Shown here: piece after piece, positions 17,493 through 25,842 of the stretch | How positions within the stretch are numbered: the stretch's first letter is position 1 | How the letters are laid out: the number at the start of each line of letters is the position of its first letter | Source: Leifsonia sp. Root1293 | GTDB taxonomy: Bacteria > Actinomycetota > Actinomycetes > Actinomycetales > Microbacteriaceae | Assembly: GCF_001425325.1 (NCBI RefSeq) | Contig: NZ_LMEH01000002.1 | Coordinates: forward strand, 277,109-341,108 | Direction: 5' to 3' | DNA: 64,000 nucleotides | Translations under genes and position numbers: made by a program | Notes under the pieces: model-generated | Database searches by the model: none | What the model was told of the DNA's origin: nothing | What the model saw: only the letters and a program-made list of their open reading frames with translations

Positions 17493-18271
17493 TCACCCCC
17501 TCGAGCGACGAGATCCGCCTGGCCGTCGACGGCCACGTCGCCACCATCACGCTCGCCAGGCCGGCGAAGCTCAACTCCGTCACCCAGGAGATGTCCGATG
17601 CGCTGGTCGAGGTGATCGAATGGGCGAACGGCGCCGACGAGGTACGGGCCCTCGTGCTCACCGGCGAGGGTGAGCGGGCCTTCTGCGCCGGCTCCGACAT
17701 CAGGACGCTGGACAAGTACGCCACCCCGTGGGACTTCCGCAACCGCACCGACTACTGCGACGCCATCCGCGCCGGCCGCAAGCCCGTGATCGCCGCTGTG
17801 AACGGATACGCCTTCGGCGGCGGGCTCGAGACCGCCCTCAGCTGCGACATCAGGCTGGCCTCGACGACGGCGAGCTTCGCGGCGCCCGAGATCAAGCTCG
17901 GGTGGATCGGCGGCGGCGGCATGGCCACCTTCCTGTCGCACTCCGTCGGCCCGTCGAACGCCGCCGTGATGCTGATGACCGGCGACCCGATCGATGCCGA
18001 GACAGCGCTACGGTGGGGCCTTGTGAGCGAGCTGGTCGAGCCGGGTCATCTGCTGCAGCGGGCGCAGGAGCTCGCGGCCGTCATCGCCATGCGCCCGCCG
18101 ATCGCAGCCGAGACCGCGAAGGCCAACCTCCGCGCAGCGGTCAACATGACGCAGGAGGAGGCTCTCCGCTACGAGCGCGACCTGCAGACCATCACCTTCG
18201 CGACCGCCGACGCCGACGAAGGCCGCGCGGCCTTCGCCGAGAAGCGTGCCGGCACCTTCCACAGGCGCTGA
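17489..18271 (+). CDS. Enoyl-CoA hydratase/isomerase family protein
   Basis: A 260-residue crotonase-fold protein with ATGA overlap to the gene before. The oxyanion region A-F-C-A-G-S-D-I and N-G-Y-A-F-G-G-G-L-E-T-A-L are visible. Both glutamates used by enoyl-CoA hydratases are present: one in G-G-G-L-E-T, one in A-P-E-I-K-L-G. It therefore probably hydrates, dehydrates or isomerises an acyl-CoA made by the CaiB-type transferase two genes upstream. Decarboxylation or retro-aldol chemistry on a CoA ester is also possible within this superfamily. Confidence 0.88.
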   Translation: MITPSSDEIRLAVDGHVATITLARPAKLNSVTQEMSDALVEVIEWANGADEVRALVLTGEGERAFCAGSDIRTLDKYATPWDFRNRTDYCDAIRAGRKPVIAAVNGYAFGGGLETALSCDIRLASTTASFAAPEIKLGWIGGGGMATFLSHSVGPSNAAVMLMTGDPIDAETALRWGLVSELVEPGHLLQRAQELAAVIAMRPPIAAETAKANLRAAVNMTQEEALRYERDLQTITFATADADEGRAAFAEKRAGTFHRR

Positions 18272-18332
18272 GACCACGGGACTCGCGAGCATCGCCGATC
18301 ATGAACAGCCGGACTCGACCACCAGGAGCAGC

Positions 18333-19535
18333 ATGAGCACGACATGGCCAACGGATGCGACCGGGCTGCTGCCCGACGACGGCTACGCCGGTACCCTCGC
18401 GGGCCGCGCGTGGCTTCCGGACACCGACGGTCGCGACTCTCACTCCGGCCCCGTCGTCGTGGCGATCCGCGCGGACGGCGTCGTCGACGTGTCGTCGTCG
18501 TTCGCGACGATGCACGCCCTGACCGAGCAGGCGGATCCGGCGGCGGCGCTTGCGGCGGCATCCGGACCCGTCATCGGCACCCTCGACGAACTCGCGGCCA
18601 ACACCCCGCCCGAGAATCGGGACCGGAGCCTGCCGTGGCTGCTCTCGCCCATCGACCTGCACGTCGTGAAGGCGGCAGGCGTGACGTTCCCGGTCTCGAT
18701 GATCGAACGCGTGATCGAGGAGCGCGCCCGGGGCGACCAGGACGCAGCCGCCGTCATCCGATCCGAGATCCTGGAGACCATCGGAGGCTCTCTCGACGCT
18801 CTGCGCCCCGGCTCGGAGGAGGCCTCGGCCCTCAAGGCCCTGCTGCTGGAGCGCGGATGGTGGAGCCAGTACCTCGAGGTCGGCATCGGCCCGGACGCCG
18901 AGGTGTTCACCAAGGCACCGGTGCTCTCGACGGTCGGACCTCTCGTCGACGTGGGAGTGCACCCGGCATCGCAGTGGAACAACCCCGAGCCGGAGATCGT
19001 GCTCGTCGTGAGCTCGGACGCGCGCATCGTGGGGGCGAGCCTCGGCAACGACGTGAACCTGCGCGACATCGAGGGCCGCAGTGCGCTGCTGCTCGGCAAG
19101 GCCAAGGACAACAACGCCTCGGCCTCGGTCGGTCCGTTCATCCGGCTGTTCGACTCCAGCTACGACCTCGACGCGCTGCGCGCCTCCGTCGTGCGGCTGT
19201 CGATCGACGGCGAGGACGGCTATCGGCTCGACGGCCACAGCGAGCTCGCGCGCATCAGCCGTGATCCGGCCGACCTCGTCGACCAGGTGGTCGGGGCGCA
19301 TCATCAGTACCCCGACGGCTTCGTGCTCTACCTCGGCACCATGTTCGCCCCCGTCGACGATCGCGATGTGGCCGGCCGCGGATTCACCCACCACGACGGC
19401 GACCTCGTACGCATCGCGGAGCCCAGGCTGGGCGCGCTCGTCAACCGCGTGCGCTCGAGCACCGAAGCGGCCCCGTGGACCTTCGGCATCGACGCCCTCT
19501 ACCGATCCCTCACCGCGCGCGGCCTGCTGCGCTGA
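18333..19535 (+). CDS. FAH-family protein, probable 2-keto-3-deoxy-sugar-acid dehydratase
   Basis: A 400-residue protein with AGGAG six bases before its ATG. The C-terminal half is the fumarylacetoacetate-hydrolase fold, with metal-binding glutamates in N-P-E-P-E-I-V and a G-N-D-V-N-L-R-D loop. The N-terminal 170 residues (N-R-D-R-S-L-P-W-L-L-S-P-I-D) are typical of the longer bacterial subgroup found beside 2-oxoglutarate-semialdehyde dehydrogenase genes. In Weimberg-type pathways such an enzyme converts 2-keto-3-deoxypentonate to 2-oxoglutarate semialdehyde. The next gene encodes the enzyme that would use that product, which supports the call. A hydrolase role cannot be excluded. Confidence 0.75.
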   Translation: MSTTWPTDATGLLPDDGYAGTLAGRAWLPDTDGRDSHSGPVVVAIRADGVVDVSSSFATMHALTEQADPAAALAAASGPVIGTLDELAANTPPENRDRSLPWLLSPIDLHVVKAAGVTFPVSMIERVIEERARGDQDAAAVIRSEILETIGGSLDALRPGSEEASALKALLLERGWWSQYLEVGIGPDAEVFTKAPVLSTVGPLVDVGVHPASQWNNPEPEIVLVVSSDARIVGASLGNDVNLRDIEGRSALLLGKAKDNNASASVGPFIRLFDSSYDLDALRASVVRLSIDGEDGYRLDGHSELARISRDPADLVDQVVGAHHQYPDGFVLYLGTMFAPVDDRDVAGRGFTHHDGDLVRIAEPRLGALVNRVRSSTEAAPWTFGIDALYRSLTARGLLR

Positions 19536-19549
19536 CCCCGGAAGATCCC

Positions 19550-21067
19550 ATGTCATCCCAGAACACCCTCCCCAGCATCGACCCGCGCACCGGAGAGAGC
19601 CACCCGACCGGCACATCTCCGACTTCCGCCGACGAGACGGATGCCGTCGTGCGGGCCGCGCAGGCCGCCTTCGAGGCGGCACGCTGGAACGAACGCGGCT
19701 GGCGCGCGGGCCTGCTCGACGCCCTCGCCGACGGGCTCGACGCCCGCCGTGCCGAATTGGTCGCCATCGCCGACCGCGAGACCGGGCTCGGCAGCGCACG
19801 CCTGGACGGCGAGGTGTCGCGCAGCGCCTTCCAGTTCCGCCTGTTCGCCGAGGCCGTCCGCGACGGGGGCTATCTCGAGGTGACGATCGACCATGGCGGA
19901 GCCACCGCGCTGGGACCGGCGCCGGAACTGCGTCGCATGCTGGTGCCGATCGGCCCCGTTGCCGTGTTCGGGTCGAGCAACTTCCCGTTCGCCTTCTCGG
20001 TCGCAGGCGGAGACACGGCATCGGCGCTCGCCGGAGGGAACTCCGTGATCCTGAAGGCCCACTCCTCCCATCTCGAGACCTCGGTGCTCTCGCACGCCGT
20101 GCTCGCGGAGGCCGCCCGCTCGTACGGTGCTCCCGACGGCCTGATCGGCATCGTGTTCGGCACCGAGGCGGGGCGAACGCTGGTGGCGCATCCGCTCGTC
20201 ACCGCCGTCGGCTTCACGGGCTCGCTCGACGGAGGCCGGGCGTTGATGGAGATCATCGCGGCGCGTCATCAGCCCATCCCGTTCTACGGAGAACTCTCCA
20301 GCCTGAACCCGCTGATCATCACGGCCGGCGCGGCTTCGGCCCGCGCCACCGAGATCGCCGACGGACTGTTCGGCTCGTTCACCCTCGGCGGAGGCCAGTT
20401 CTGCACCAAGCCCGGCGTCGCCTTCGTGCCTCGGGGAGCGGACGGCGACGCCCTGGTGGCGCGGCTCGTCGAGAAGGCCGCGTCGGCGTCGGCCCCCGTG
20501 CTGCTCAACGAACGCATCTCGACGTCGTTCGACGAGATCCGCGGGCGCCTCATCGACTCGGGATTGGTCTCGGTGCTCGCGACCGGCGGCACTGCGGCCG
20601 ACGGGTTCACAGGAGTGCCCACAGTGCTCGGACTCGACGCCGCCGAACTCACGGCCGCCGTCACCGAGGAGGCGTTCGGGCCGCTCGTCGTGGTGGCGCG
20701 CTACGACGATGCTGCACAGGTGACGACAGCTCTCGACGCCGTGCCGGACTCGCTGACCGCGACGATCCACAGCGAGGACGACGAGCGGGAGAGCGTGAGC
20801 GCCCTGGTGCAGGATCTCGCGCCGCGCGTCGGTCGCATCGTCTTCGACGGCTACCCGACGGGAGTGCGGGTGTCGTGGGCGCAGCACCACGGCGGGCCAT
20901 GGCCGGCGACCAACTCGCAGCACACCTCGGTGGGTGTGAGCGCCATCCGACGGTTCCTGCGTCCGCTGGCGTTCCAGGACGCCCCGACCGCATTGCTGCC
21001 GACAGACCTGCGCGATGATGCCACCGGCATCCCGCGGCGGATCGACGGGAAGCTGCTGCTCGGCTGA
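19550..21067 (+). CDS. Aldehyde dehydrogenase, probable 2-oxoglutarate-semialdehyde dehydrogenase
   Basis: A 505-residue NAD(P)-dependent ALDH. The Rossmann stretch is F-G-S-S-N-F-P-F-A-F, and K-A-H-S-S-H replaces the common K-P-S motif, typical of the KGSADH subgroup. G-F-T-G-S, the general-base Glu in Y-G-E-L-S-S-L-N-P and the nucleophile Cys in G-G-G-Q-F-C-T-K-P are present. It would oxidise 2-oxoglutarate semialdehyde to 2-oxoglutarate, ending the non-phosphorylative route. It is the last gene of the operon and converges on the DeoR gene with only a 27-base gap and no obvious terminator. Confidence 0.87.
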   Translation: MSSQNTLPSIDPRTGESHPTGTSPTSADETDAVVRAAQAAFEAARWNERGWRAGLLDALADGLDARRAELVAIADRETGLGSARLDGEVSRSAFQFRLFAEAVRDGGYLEVTIDHGGATALGPAPELRRMLVPIGPVAVFGSSNFPFAFSVAGGDTASALAGGNSVILKAHSSHLETSVLSHAVLAEAARSYGAPDGLIGIVFGTEAGRTLVAHPLVTAVGFTGSLDGGRALMEIIAARHQPIPFYGELSSLNPLIITAGAASARATEIADGLFGSFTLGGGQFCTKPGVAFVPRGADGDALVARLVEKAASASAPVLLNERISTSFDEIRGRLIDSGLVSVLATGGTAADGFTGVPTVLGLDAAELTAAVTEEAFGPLVVVARYDDAAQVTTALDAVPDSLTATIHSEDDERESVSALVQDLAPRVGRIVFDGYPTGVRVSWAQHHGGPWPATNSQHTSVGVSAIRRFLRPLAFQDAPTALLPTDLRDDATGIPRRIDGKLLLG

Positions 21068-21094
21068 GGTGTCGAGTCGGCAGAGCCGGCCCGA

Positions 21095-21850
21095 TCAGGC
21101 GGAGAGCACCTCCAGGCCGCCGGCACGGAGAGCGGCCACTGTGCGCTCCTCCGCCGGGGCATCGGTGATCACACCGGCGACCTCGGTCAGGCCGACGACG
21201 GTGAACGGCGACGCCGTGCCGATCTTCTCCGAGCTGGCCAGCACCCAGGTCTCGGCAGCCCGCCGGGACAGCAGCCGCTTCATCGCGGCCTCGTCGGCAT
21301 CGCCGGTCGTCAGTCCGGCCTCGGGGTGCACGCCGGTGACGCCGAGCAGGAACAGGTCGGCGTTGATCCCGGCTGCCGCCTCCGCGGCCGCGGCACCACT
21401 CGTGACTGCCGAGTGCTTGAACACCCTCCCGCCGATCAGGAAGATCTCGATGTTCGGCAGGTCGATGATGGCGCTCGCCACGGTGGGACTGTGGGTGACG
21501 ATCGTGGCGCTCAGCTCCCGTGGCAGTGCTCGCGCGACGGCCAGGGCCGTCGTGCCGCCATCGAGGATCACCGTCGAGCCGGGGCGGATCAGGCCGGCGG
21601 CCACTCGGCCGATGCGCTCCTTGGCCTCCGAGGCGATCGTTCCCCGCGTGGCGTAGTCGGCGATGGCCGGCGAGACGGGGAGCGCTCCGCCGTAGACGCG
21701 CTGGGAGAGTCCGGCGGCCGCGAGCTCCCTGAGGTCGCGACGCATGCTGTCCTCGGAGATGCCCAGCTCGCGAGCCAGGTCCTTGGCGACGATCTTGCCG
21801 TCGCGTTCGAGCCTGGCCACCAGCAGGTCACGGCGTTCTGCAGCCAGCAT
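21095..21850 (-). CDS. DeoR-family transcriptional regulator
   Basis: A 251-residue DeoR/GlpR regulator. The N-terminal helix-turn-helix (about 5-57) holds L-A-R-E-L-G-I-S-E-D-S-M-R-R-D-L; the C-terminal sensor domain is of the sugar-phosphate-isomerase type, with V-I-L-D-G-G-T-T and I-L-G-G-style motifs. An AAGGAG precedes the ATG. It usually responds to a phosphorylated sugar, here plausibly 2-keto-3-deoxy-6-phosphogluconate or a relative made by the kinase encoded nearby. It is divergent from the small 124-residue gene, with two direct TGTTTA repeats between. Confidence 0.9.
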   Translation of the reverse strand: MLAAERRDLLVARLERDGKIVAKDLARELGISEDSMRRDLRELAAAGLSQRVYGGALPVSPAIADYATRGTIASEAKERIGRVAAGLIRPGSTVILDGGTTALAVARALPRELSATIVTHSPTVASAIIDLPNIEIFLIGGRVFKHSAVTSGAAAAEAAAGINADLFLLGVTGVHPEAGLTTGDADEAAMKRLLSRRAAETWVLASSEKIGTASPFTVVGLTEVAGVITDAPAEERTVAALRAGGLEVLSA

Positions 21851-21863
21851 GCGCGTTTCTCCT

Positions 21864-21879
21864 TGTTTAAGCGTGTTTA
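21864..21879. promoter_or_regulatory. Candidate DeoR operator (direct TGTTTA repeats)
   Basis: TGTTTA occurs at 21864-21869 and again at 21874-21879, one helical turn apart, in the 48-base divergent gap between the DeoR gene and the 124-residue gene. DeoR-family proteins often bind such spaced direct repeats. ATTATA at 21885-21890 could be a -10 element. Confidence 0.5.
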
Positions 21880-21898
21880 TGCCGATTATAGTGGCGCC

Positions 21899-22273
21899 AT
21901 GTCCAAACCTCTGCTCATTCTCATCGCCGGTCCGTACCGCTCGGGCACGGGTGACCGGCCCGACGCCCTCGCCGCCAATCTCGCCCGCCTGGAAGAGGCG
22001 GCATGGCCGATCTTCGAGGCCGGCCACATCCCGATGATCGGCGAGTGGGTCGCTCTACCGGTGCTGCGTGGAGCCGGAGGCGAGAGCGTTGCCGACCCGG
22101 TCGCCGGCGAGATCATGTACCCCACGGCAGAACGGCTGCTCCAGCACTGCGACGCCGTACTGCGTCTGCCCGGCGCATCTTCCGGCGCAGATCAGGATGT
22201 GGCGATCGCCCGGGAGCGCGGACTGCCGGTGTACACCTCCCTCGCCGAGATTCCGGTGGCGAGGGCCGCCTGA
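21899..22273 (+). CDS. Small DUF4406/nucleoside-2-deoxyribosyltransferase-like protein
   Basis: A 124-residue protein. L-I-L-I-A-G-P-Y-R-S-G near the start, the Y-P-T-A-E-R-L-L middle and L-P-G-A-S-S-G-A-D-Q-D-V-A-I-A at about 95-110 follow the nucleoside 2-deoxyribosyltransferase / DUF4406 fold, in which the G-P and S-x-G-A-D/E segments line the ribose-phosphate site. It is alone on the plus strand between DeoR and the leftward ED-like operon, converging on the kinase gene. Its role in sugar catabolism is unknown. A hydrolase or transferase acting on a nucleotide or sugar phosphate is the best guess. Confidence 0.65.
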   Translation: MSKPLLILIAGPYRSGTGDRPDALAANLARLEEAAWPIFEAGHIPMIGEWVALPVLRGAGGESVADPVAGEIMYPTAERLLQHCDAVLRLPGASSGADQDVAIARERGLPVYTSLAEIPVARAA

Positions 22274-22283
22274 GCGGGGACCG

Positions 22284-23294
22284 TCAGCGACTGACGGGAT
22301 CGGTTCCGTCGGGGCGCTCGAGCTCCTCCCGTGACGGAAAGCCCTCCCAGTCCCCGGGGTGCAGGCAGGCCGCCGCCCCCGTGCGCACGGCGAGGTCGAG
22401 CCGCTCGGCGACGCTGCTTCCGCGCAGCAGTTCGGCCAGGTAGCCGGCCACGAAGGCATCGCCGGCTCCGACGGTGTCGACGACGGGAACGGGCACGGCA
22501 GGCCGCCAGGTGAGCTCGTCGTCGCGAAGGGCGACGGCACCGCGGTCGCCGAGCTTCACCACGACCTCCGCGGGGCCGAGTGCAGCGAGGGCACGCGCCA
22601 GTGCGGCGGGGTCGTGCGAGGGCAGACCGGTGACGAGGGCGGCCTCGTCGGCTCCGGCGAAGACGATGTCGGCGCGTTCGGCCAGCGTCCTGTAGACCTC
22701 TCCCGCGCTCCGCTCGCCGGGCACGTCGGTCCACAGGGCGGAGCGATGGTTCACGTCGAAGGAGACCGGGACGCCGACATCCGCCGCCCGATCGATGGCG
22801 GCCTCGATGCTCGCCCGCGCGGACTGAGACAGCGCCGGCGTGATGCCCGTGACATGCACGAGCGCGAAGCCCGCGATGTCGACGACGTCGAGGTCGTCGG
22901 GGCGCAGTCGGCTGCCGGCACTGCCGGCACGGTAGTAGGTGACGGCGGTTCGTCCGGCCGACGGCGACTCCTTGATGAGCAGGCCCGTGGCGGCCGTCGG
23001 GTCCACCGGGGCCACGACGGTCACGCCCTCGGCCCTGAGCTCCCGCACGACACGGCGTCCGAGACCGTCGTCTCCCACGCGGCCGAGCCAGGTGACCGCC
23101 ATCCCGAGCCGGGCGAGTCCGATGGCGACGTTGCCCTCGGCGCCACCGGTGCCGACGGCGAGCTCGCCGAGATGGGCGAGAGAGCCGATCTCGCGGGTGC
23201 GCAGCACGCCGAGGCCCTCGCCGACGGTGAGGACGCCGGATGCCCGCGGCGATGACCCTGCGACAGTGCCGACTCCGGTGTCGTGCTCGGCCAT
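22284..23294 (-). CDS. kdgK: PfkB-family sugar kinase, probable 2-keto-3-deoxygluconate kinase
   Basis: A 336-residue ribokinase-fold enzyme. G-G-A-E-G-N-V-A-I-G-L-A-R-L-G is the N-terminal PfkB signature, and D-T-V-G-A-G-D-A-F carries the catalytic Asp and anion hole. The subgroup features Y-Y-R-A-G-S-A-G-S and F-D-V-N-H-R fit KDG kinases. Its ATG overlaps the aldolase stop by one base (TGATG). The pair KDG kinase plus KDPG aldolase gives pyruvate and glyceraldehyde 3-phosphate. About ten N-terminal residues precede the fold, so the start is slightly uncertain. Confidence 0.85.
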   Translation of the reverse strand: MAEHDTGVGTVAGSSPRASGVLTVGEGLGVLRTREIGSLAHLGELAVGTGGAEGNVAIGLARLGMAVTWLGRVGDDGLGRRVVRELRAEGVTVVAPVDPTAATGLLIKESPSAGRTAVTYYRAGSAGSRLRPDDLDVVDIAGFALVHVTGITPALSQSARASIEAAIDRAADVGVPVSFDVNHRSALWTDVPGERSAGEVYRTLAERADIVFAGADEAALVTGLPSHDPAALARALAALGPAEVVVKLGDRGAVALRDDELTWRPAVPVPVVDTVGAGDAFVAGYLAELLRGSSVAERLDLAVRTGAAACLHPGDWEGFPSREELERPDGTDPVSR

Positions 23295-23902
23295 CACGGC
23301 ACCAACTCGACCGCGGCGCGACTGAGCCGGGAGATCTCGTCGAAATCGCCGGCTGCGATGAGCTCCCGGGTGGCCATCCAGCTGCCGCTGACGGCGAAGA
23401 CCGATGGCGAGGCGAGATACTCCCGGGCGTTCTCGGGCGTGACTCCACCGCTCGGCAGGAAACGCACGCCCGGGAACGGACCGGCGAGAGCGCGGATGAG
23501 GTCGAGCCCGCCGAGGGGGCCGGCCGGGAAGAGCTTCAGGCGGTCGAGGCCGAACCGGAGTGCACGCTGCACCTCGGTGGCCGTCGCGACGCCGGGCAGC
23601 ACGTCGACGCCGAGCTCGATGGCCCGCTCCACGACGTCGTCGGCCAGGCCGGGGCTCACGACGAAACGGGCACCGGCGTCGACCACCCGATCGACATCGG
23701 CCGCGGTGAGCACGGTGCCGGCGCCCACGACGAAGTCGGCAACATCTGCGGCGGCCTCGATGGCACGGATGCCGGCCTCGGTGCGCAGCGTGATCTCGGC
23801 GCAGCCGATGCCTCCCCGCAGCAGCGCCGAGGCGAGGTCGGGGGCGTGGCCCGGATCGTCGATCACGATCACGGGCACGAAGCGCTGGCCCACGATGCTC
23901 AT
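23294..23902 (-). CDS. eda: 2-keto-3-deoxy-6-phosphogluconate (KDPG) aldolase
   Basis: A 202-residue class I aldolase of normal length. G-C-A-E-I-T-L-R-T-E-A-G contains the catalytic Glu, V-G-A-G-T-V the phosphate/carboxylate loop, and L-K-L-F-P-A the Schiff-base Lys. P-S-G-G-V binds phosphate. It cleaves KDPG (or KDPGal) to pyruvate and glyceraldehyde 3-phosphate. It overlaps the SDR gene (ATGA) and the kinase gene (TGATG), so all three are translationally coupled. Confidence 0.92.
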   Translation of the reverse strand: MSIVGQRFVPVIVIDDPGHAPDLASALLRGGIGCAEITLRTEAGIRAIEAAADVADFVVGAGTVLTAADVDRVVDAGARFVVSPGLADDVVERAIELGVDVLPGVATATEVQRALRFGLDRLKLFPAGPLGGLDLIRALAGPFPGVRFLPSGGVTPENAREYLASPSVFAVSGSWMATRELIAAGDFDEISRLSRAAVELVP

Positions 23903-24657
23903 CGGCCGAGCCAGCCGCCGTCGACGGGGAGGATGATGCCCGAGACGTAGTCGGAGCCCGGCGCCGCGAGGAACACCGTGGCGCCGGCGATGTCGTCGGC
24001 GTCGCCCCAGCGACCGGCGGGGATGCGCTCGAGGATGGCGCGTGAGCGGTCGGCATCCGCCCGCAGAGCCTCCGTGTTGTCCGTGGCGATGTAGCCGGGG
24101 GCGATGCCGTTCACCGTGATGCCGCGCGCCGTCCACTCGTTGGCGAGGGCCTTCACGAGACCGGCGACACCGGACTTCGCCGCTGCATAGCCCGGAACGT
24201 TGATGCCGCCCTGGAAGCTCAGCAGGCTCGCGGTGAAGATGATCTTGCCGCGACCCCGTTCGAGCATCCCGTTGGCCACGGCCTGGGTCAGCACGAACTG
24301 GCTCGAGAGATTCACCTCGAGTACCCGATCCCAGAGGGCGAGCGGATGCTCAGCGGCGGGCGCCCGCTCGATGGTGCCTGCGTTGTTCACCAGGATGTCG
24401 ATCGAACGCCCGCGCAGCTCATCTCCCAGGGCCATGACGGCATCGCGATCGGCGAAGTCCACAGCCCGGGCCTCGAAGGCGCGGCCGTATGATGCGACCA
24501 CGGAGCCGATGGCGCTGCCATGCTCCTCGATGGTGGCGCTGACGGCGATGATGTCGGCTCCGGCCTCGGCCAGGGCCGACGCCATGGCGAAGCCGATGCC
24601 GCGGCTGGCGCCGGTGACGACGGCGGTGGTGCCGGTGAGGTCGAAGAGGGCGCTCAC
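23899..24657 (-). CDS. SDR oxidoreductase (2-deoxygluconate/gluconate 5-dehydrogenase type)
   Basis: A 252-residue classical SDR starting with GTG in a GTGA overlap with the dehydrogenase gene. T-G-A-S-R-G-I-G (cofactor loop), N-N-A-G, a Ser at the A-S-L-L-S-F segment and Y-A-A-A-K (catalytic Tyr/Lys) are visible; it ends V-D-G-G-W-L-G-R, as KduD/IdnO-like enzymes do. It would reduce a 5-keto sugar acid or interconvert keto-deoxy acids, working with the zinc dehydrogenase encoded just upstream. Confidence 0.85.
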   Translation of the reverse strand: MSALFDLTGTTAVVTGASRGIGFAMASALAEAGADIIAVSATIEEHGSAIGSVVASYGRAFEARAVDFADRDAVMALGDELRGRSIDILVNNAGTIERAPAAEHPLALWDRVLEVNLSSQFVLTQAVANGMLERGRGKIIFTASLLSFQGGINVPGYAAAKSGVAGLVKALANEWTARGITVNGIAPGYIATDNTEALRADADRSRAILERIPAGRWGDADDIAGATVFLAAPGSDYVSGIILPVDGGWLGR

Positions 24658-25706
24658 GACGCTGCCCCGTCTGCCGATTCGATCGGCTGCCCGGCCTGCA
24701 CGTCGACGAGCACCTTCATGGCGCGTCCTCCCTGCAGGTCATCGAACGCCGCCCGCGTCTCGGAGAGCGGCACGATCTTGGAGATGAGCACGGCACTCGG
24801 GATGGTGCCGTCGGCGATGAGCTCGACAGCGCGCTCGAAGTCCGTGCGCTGGTACACGCGGGCGCCGAGCAGCCGCAACTCGCGCCAGAACACGCGCTGG
24901 AGATCGATCTCCCGGGGAGTCGGGTGGATGGCGACGACGACGATCGTGCCGCGCACCTTGGCCAGGGCCGTGGCTCCCAGCACTGCGGCGGCAGCGCCCG
25001 AGACCTCGAACACCACGTCGGCGCCGGCGCCGGCAGTCCAGTCCTCGACCCAGGCGACCTGGTCGGTCTCGCGCGGGTCGATGGTCGCGAAACCCAGTGC
25101 CTCGATCTGGGCCCGTCGGTTGGGGTCCAGCTCGATCACGGCCACCTCCGCCCCGAACGCCCTGGCCACCGTGGCGATGAGCACGCCGATGGGGCCGCCG
25201 CCGATCACCACCGCCTTCTCGCCGGGAGCGATCTCCGAGCGGCGCACGTCGTGCACGGCGACGGCGACGGGTTCGACGAGGGCCGCGGCGTCGAGTGGGA
25301 TGTCGGCCGGCAGTGCCACGAGCGTGGCGGCCGGCACGTTCCAGAGCGCCTGCAGGGCGCCGGGCGAGTCGATGCCGATGAAGTCGAGGTTCTGGCAGAT
25401 GTGCTGGTTGCCGGCCAGGCAGGCCGGGCAGGTGCCGTCCCAGTCGAGCGGCATGACCGTCACCGCGTCGCCGATGCTCCACCCACCGACGTCGGCTCCG
25501 ACCGCGGCGATGGTCCCGCTCATCTCGTGACCGAACACCAGCGGGGTCGCCACCCGGGCATCCATGGCGCCGTGCAAGATGTGCAGGTCGGTGCCGCAGA
25601 GCCCGACGAAGGAGACCCTGATCTGCACCTGGCCCGGTCCGGGCGCGTGCGGAACGGCGTCGGCGATCGTGATCGTGGAATCGCCTGTGTACGCGGCGGT
25701 CAACAT
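24654..25706 (-). CDS. Zinc-dependent sugar (acid) dehydrogenase, MDR family
   Basis: A 350-residue threonine/sorbitol-dehydrogenase-like enzyme. G-L-C-G-T-D-L-H holds the catalytic zinc Cys, G-H-E-M-S-G the His-Glu pair, and C-x(2)-C spacing in T-C-P-A-C-L-A-G-N-Q-H-I-C fits the structural zinc lobe. The Rossmann loop is V-I-G-G-G-P-I-G-V. It starts at 25706, after a clear AGGAGA. Together with the SDR it resembles the L-idonate or L-gulonate/L-galactonate 5-dehydrogenase step that feeds KDG kinase pathways. It is the first gene of the leftward four-gene operon, divergent from the aldo/keto reductase. Confidence 0.87.
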   Translation of the reverse strand: MLTAAYTGDSTITIADAVPHAPGPGQVQIRVSFVGLCGTDLHILHGAMDARVATPLVFGHEMSGTIAAVGADVGGWSIGDAVTVMPLDWDGTCPACLAGNQHICQNLDFIGIDSPGALQALWNVPAATLVALPADIPLDAAALVEPVAVAVHDVRRSEIAPGEKAVVIGGGPIGVLIATVARAFGAEVAVIELDPNRRAQIEALGFATIDPRETDQVAWVEDWTAGAGADVVFEVSGAAAAVLGATALAKVRGTIVVVAIHPTPREIDLQRVFWRELRLLGARVYQRTDFERAVELIADGTIPSAVLISKIVPLSETRAAFDDLQGGRAMKVLVDVQAGQPIESADGAAS

Positions 25707-25775
25707 TGAGTCTCCTGGCAGTGATGAATCGAGCGGATGCTGCGCGCCTGCTGGCCCGGCGGCATCGTCGATGTC

Positions 25776-25799
25776 GGGTGATTCACCCAATCAATTGGG
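25776..25799. promoter_or_regulatory. Overlapping palindromes in the divergent sugar promoter
   Basis: GGGTG-ATT-CACCC (25776-25788) overlaps CCCAAT-CA-ATTGGG (25786-25799); both are perfect inverted repeats. They lie between the zinc dehydrogenase gene and the aldo/keto reductase gene, so one protein could control both directions. The second has the A/T-flanked GG/CC form common for GntR and LacI-type operators. Confidence 0.55.
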
Positions 25800-25842
25800 C
25801 AACTCTGACCCGATTATCGCAGAGAAATGGTCTTTCGGTGTC

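Noticed and set aside
18192-20021. A 609-codon minus-strand frame across the FAH and ALDH genes
   Set aside because: Arg-rich shadow spanning two real genes on the other strand.
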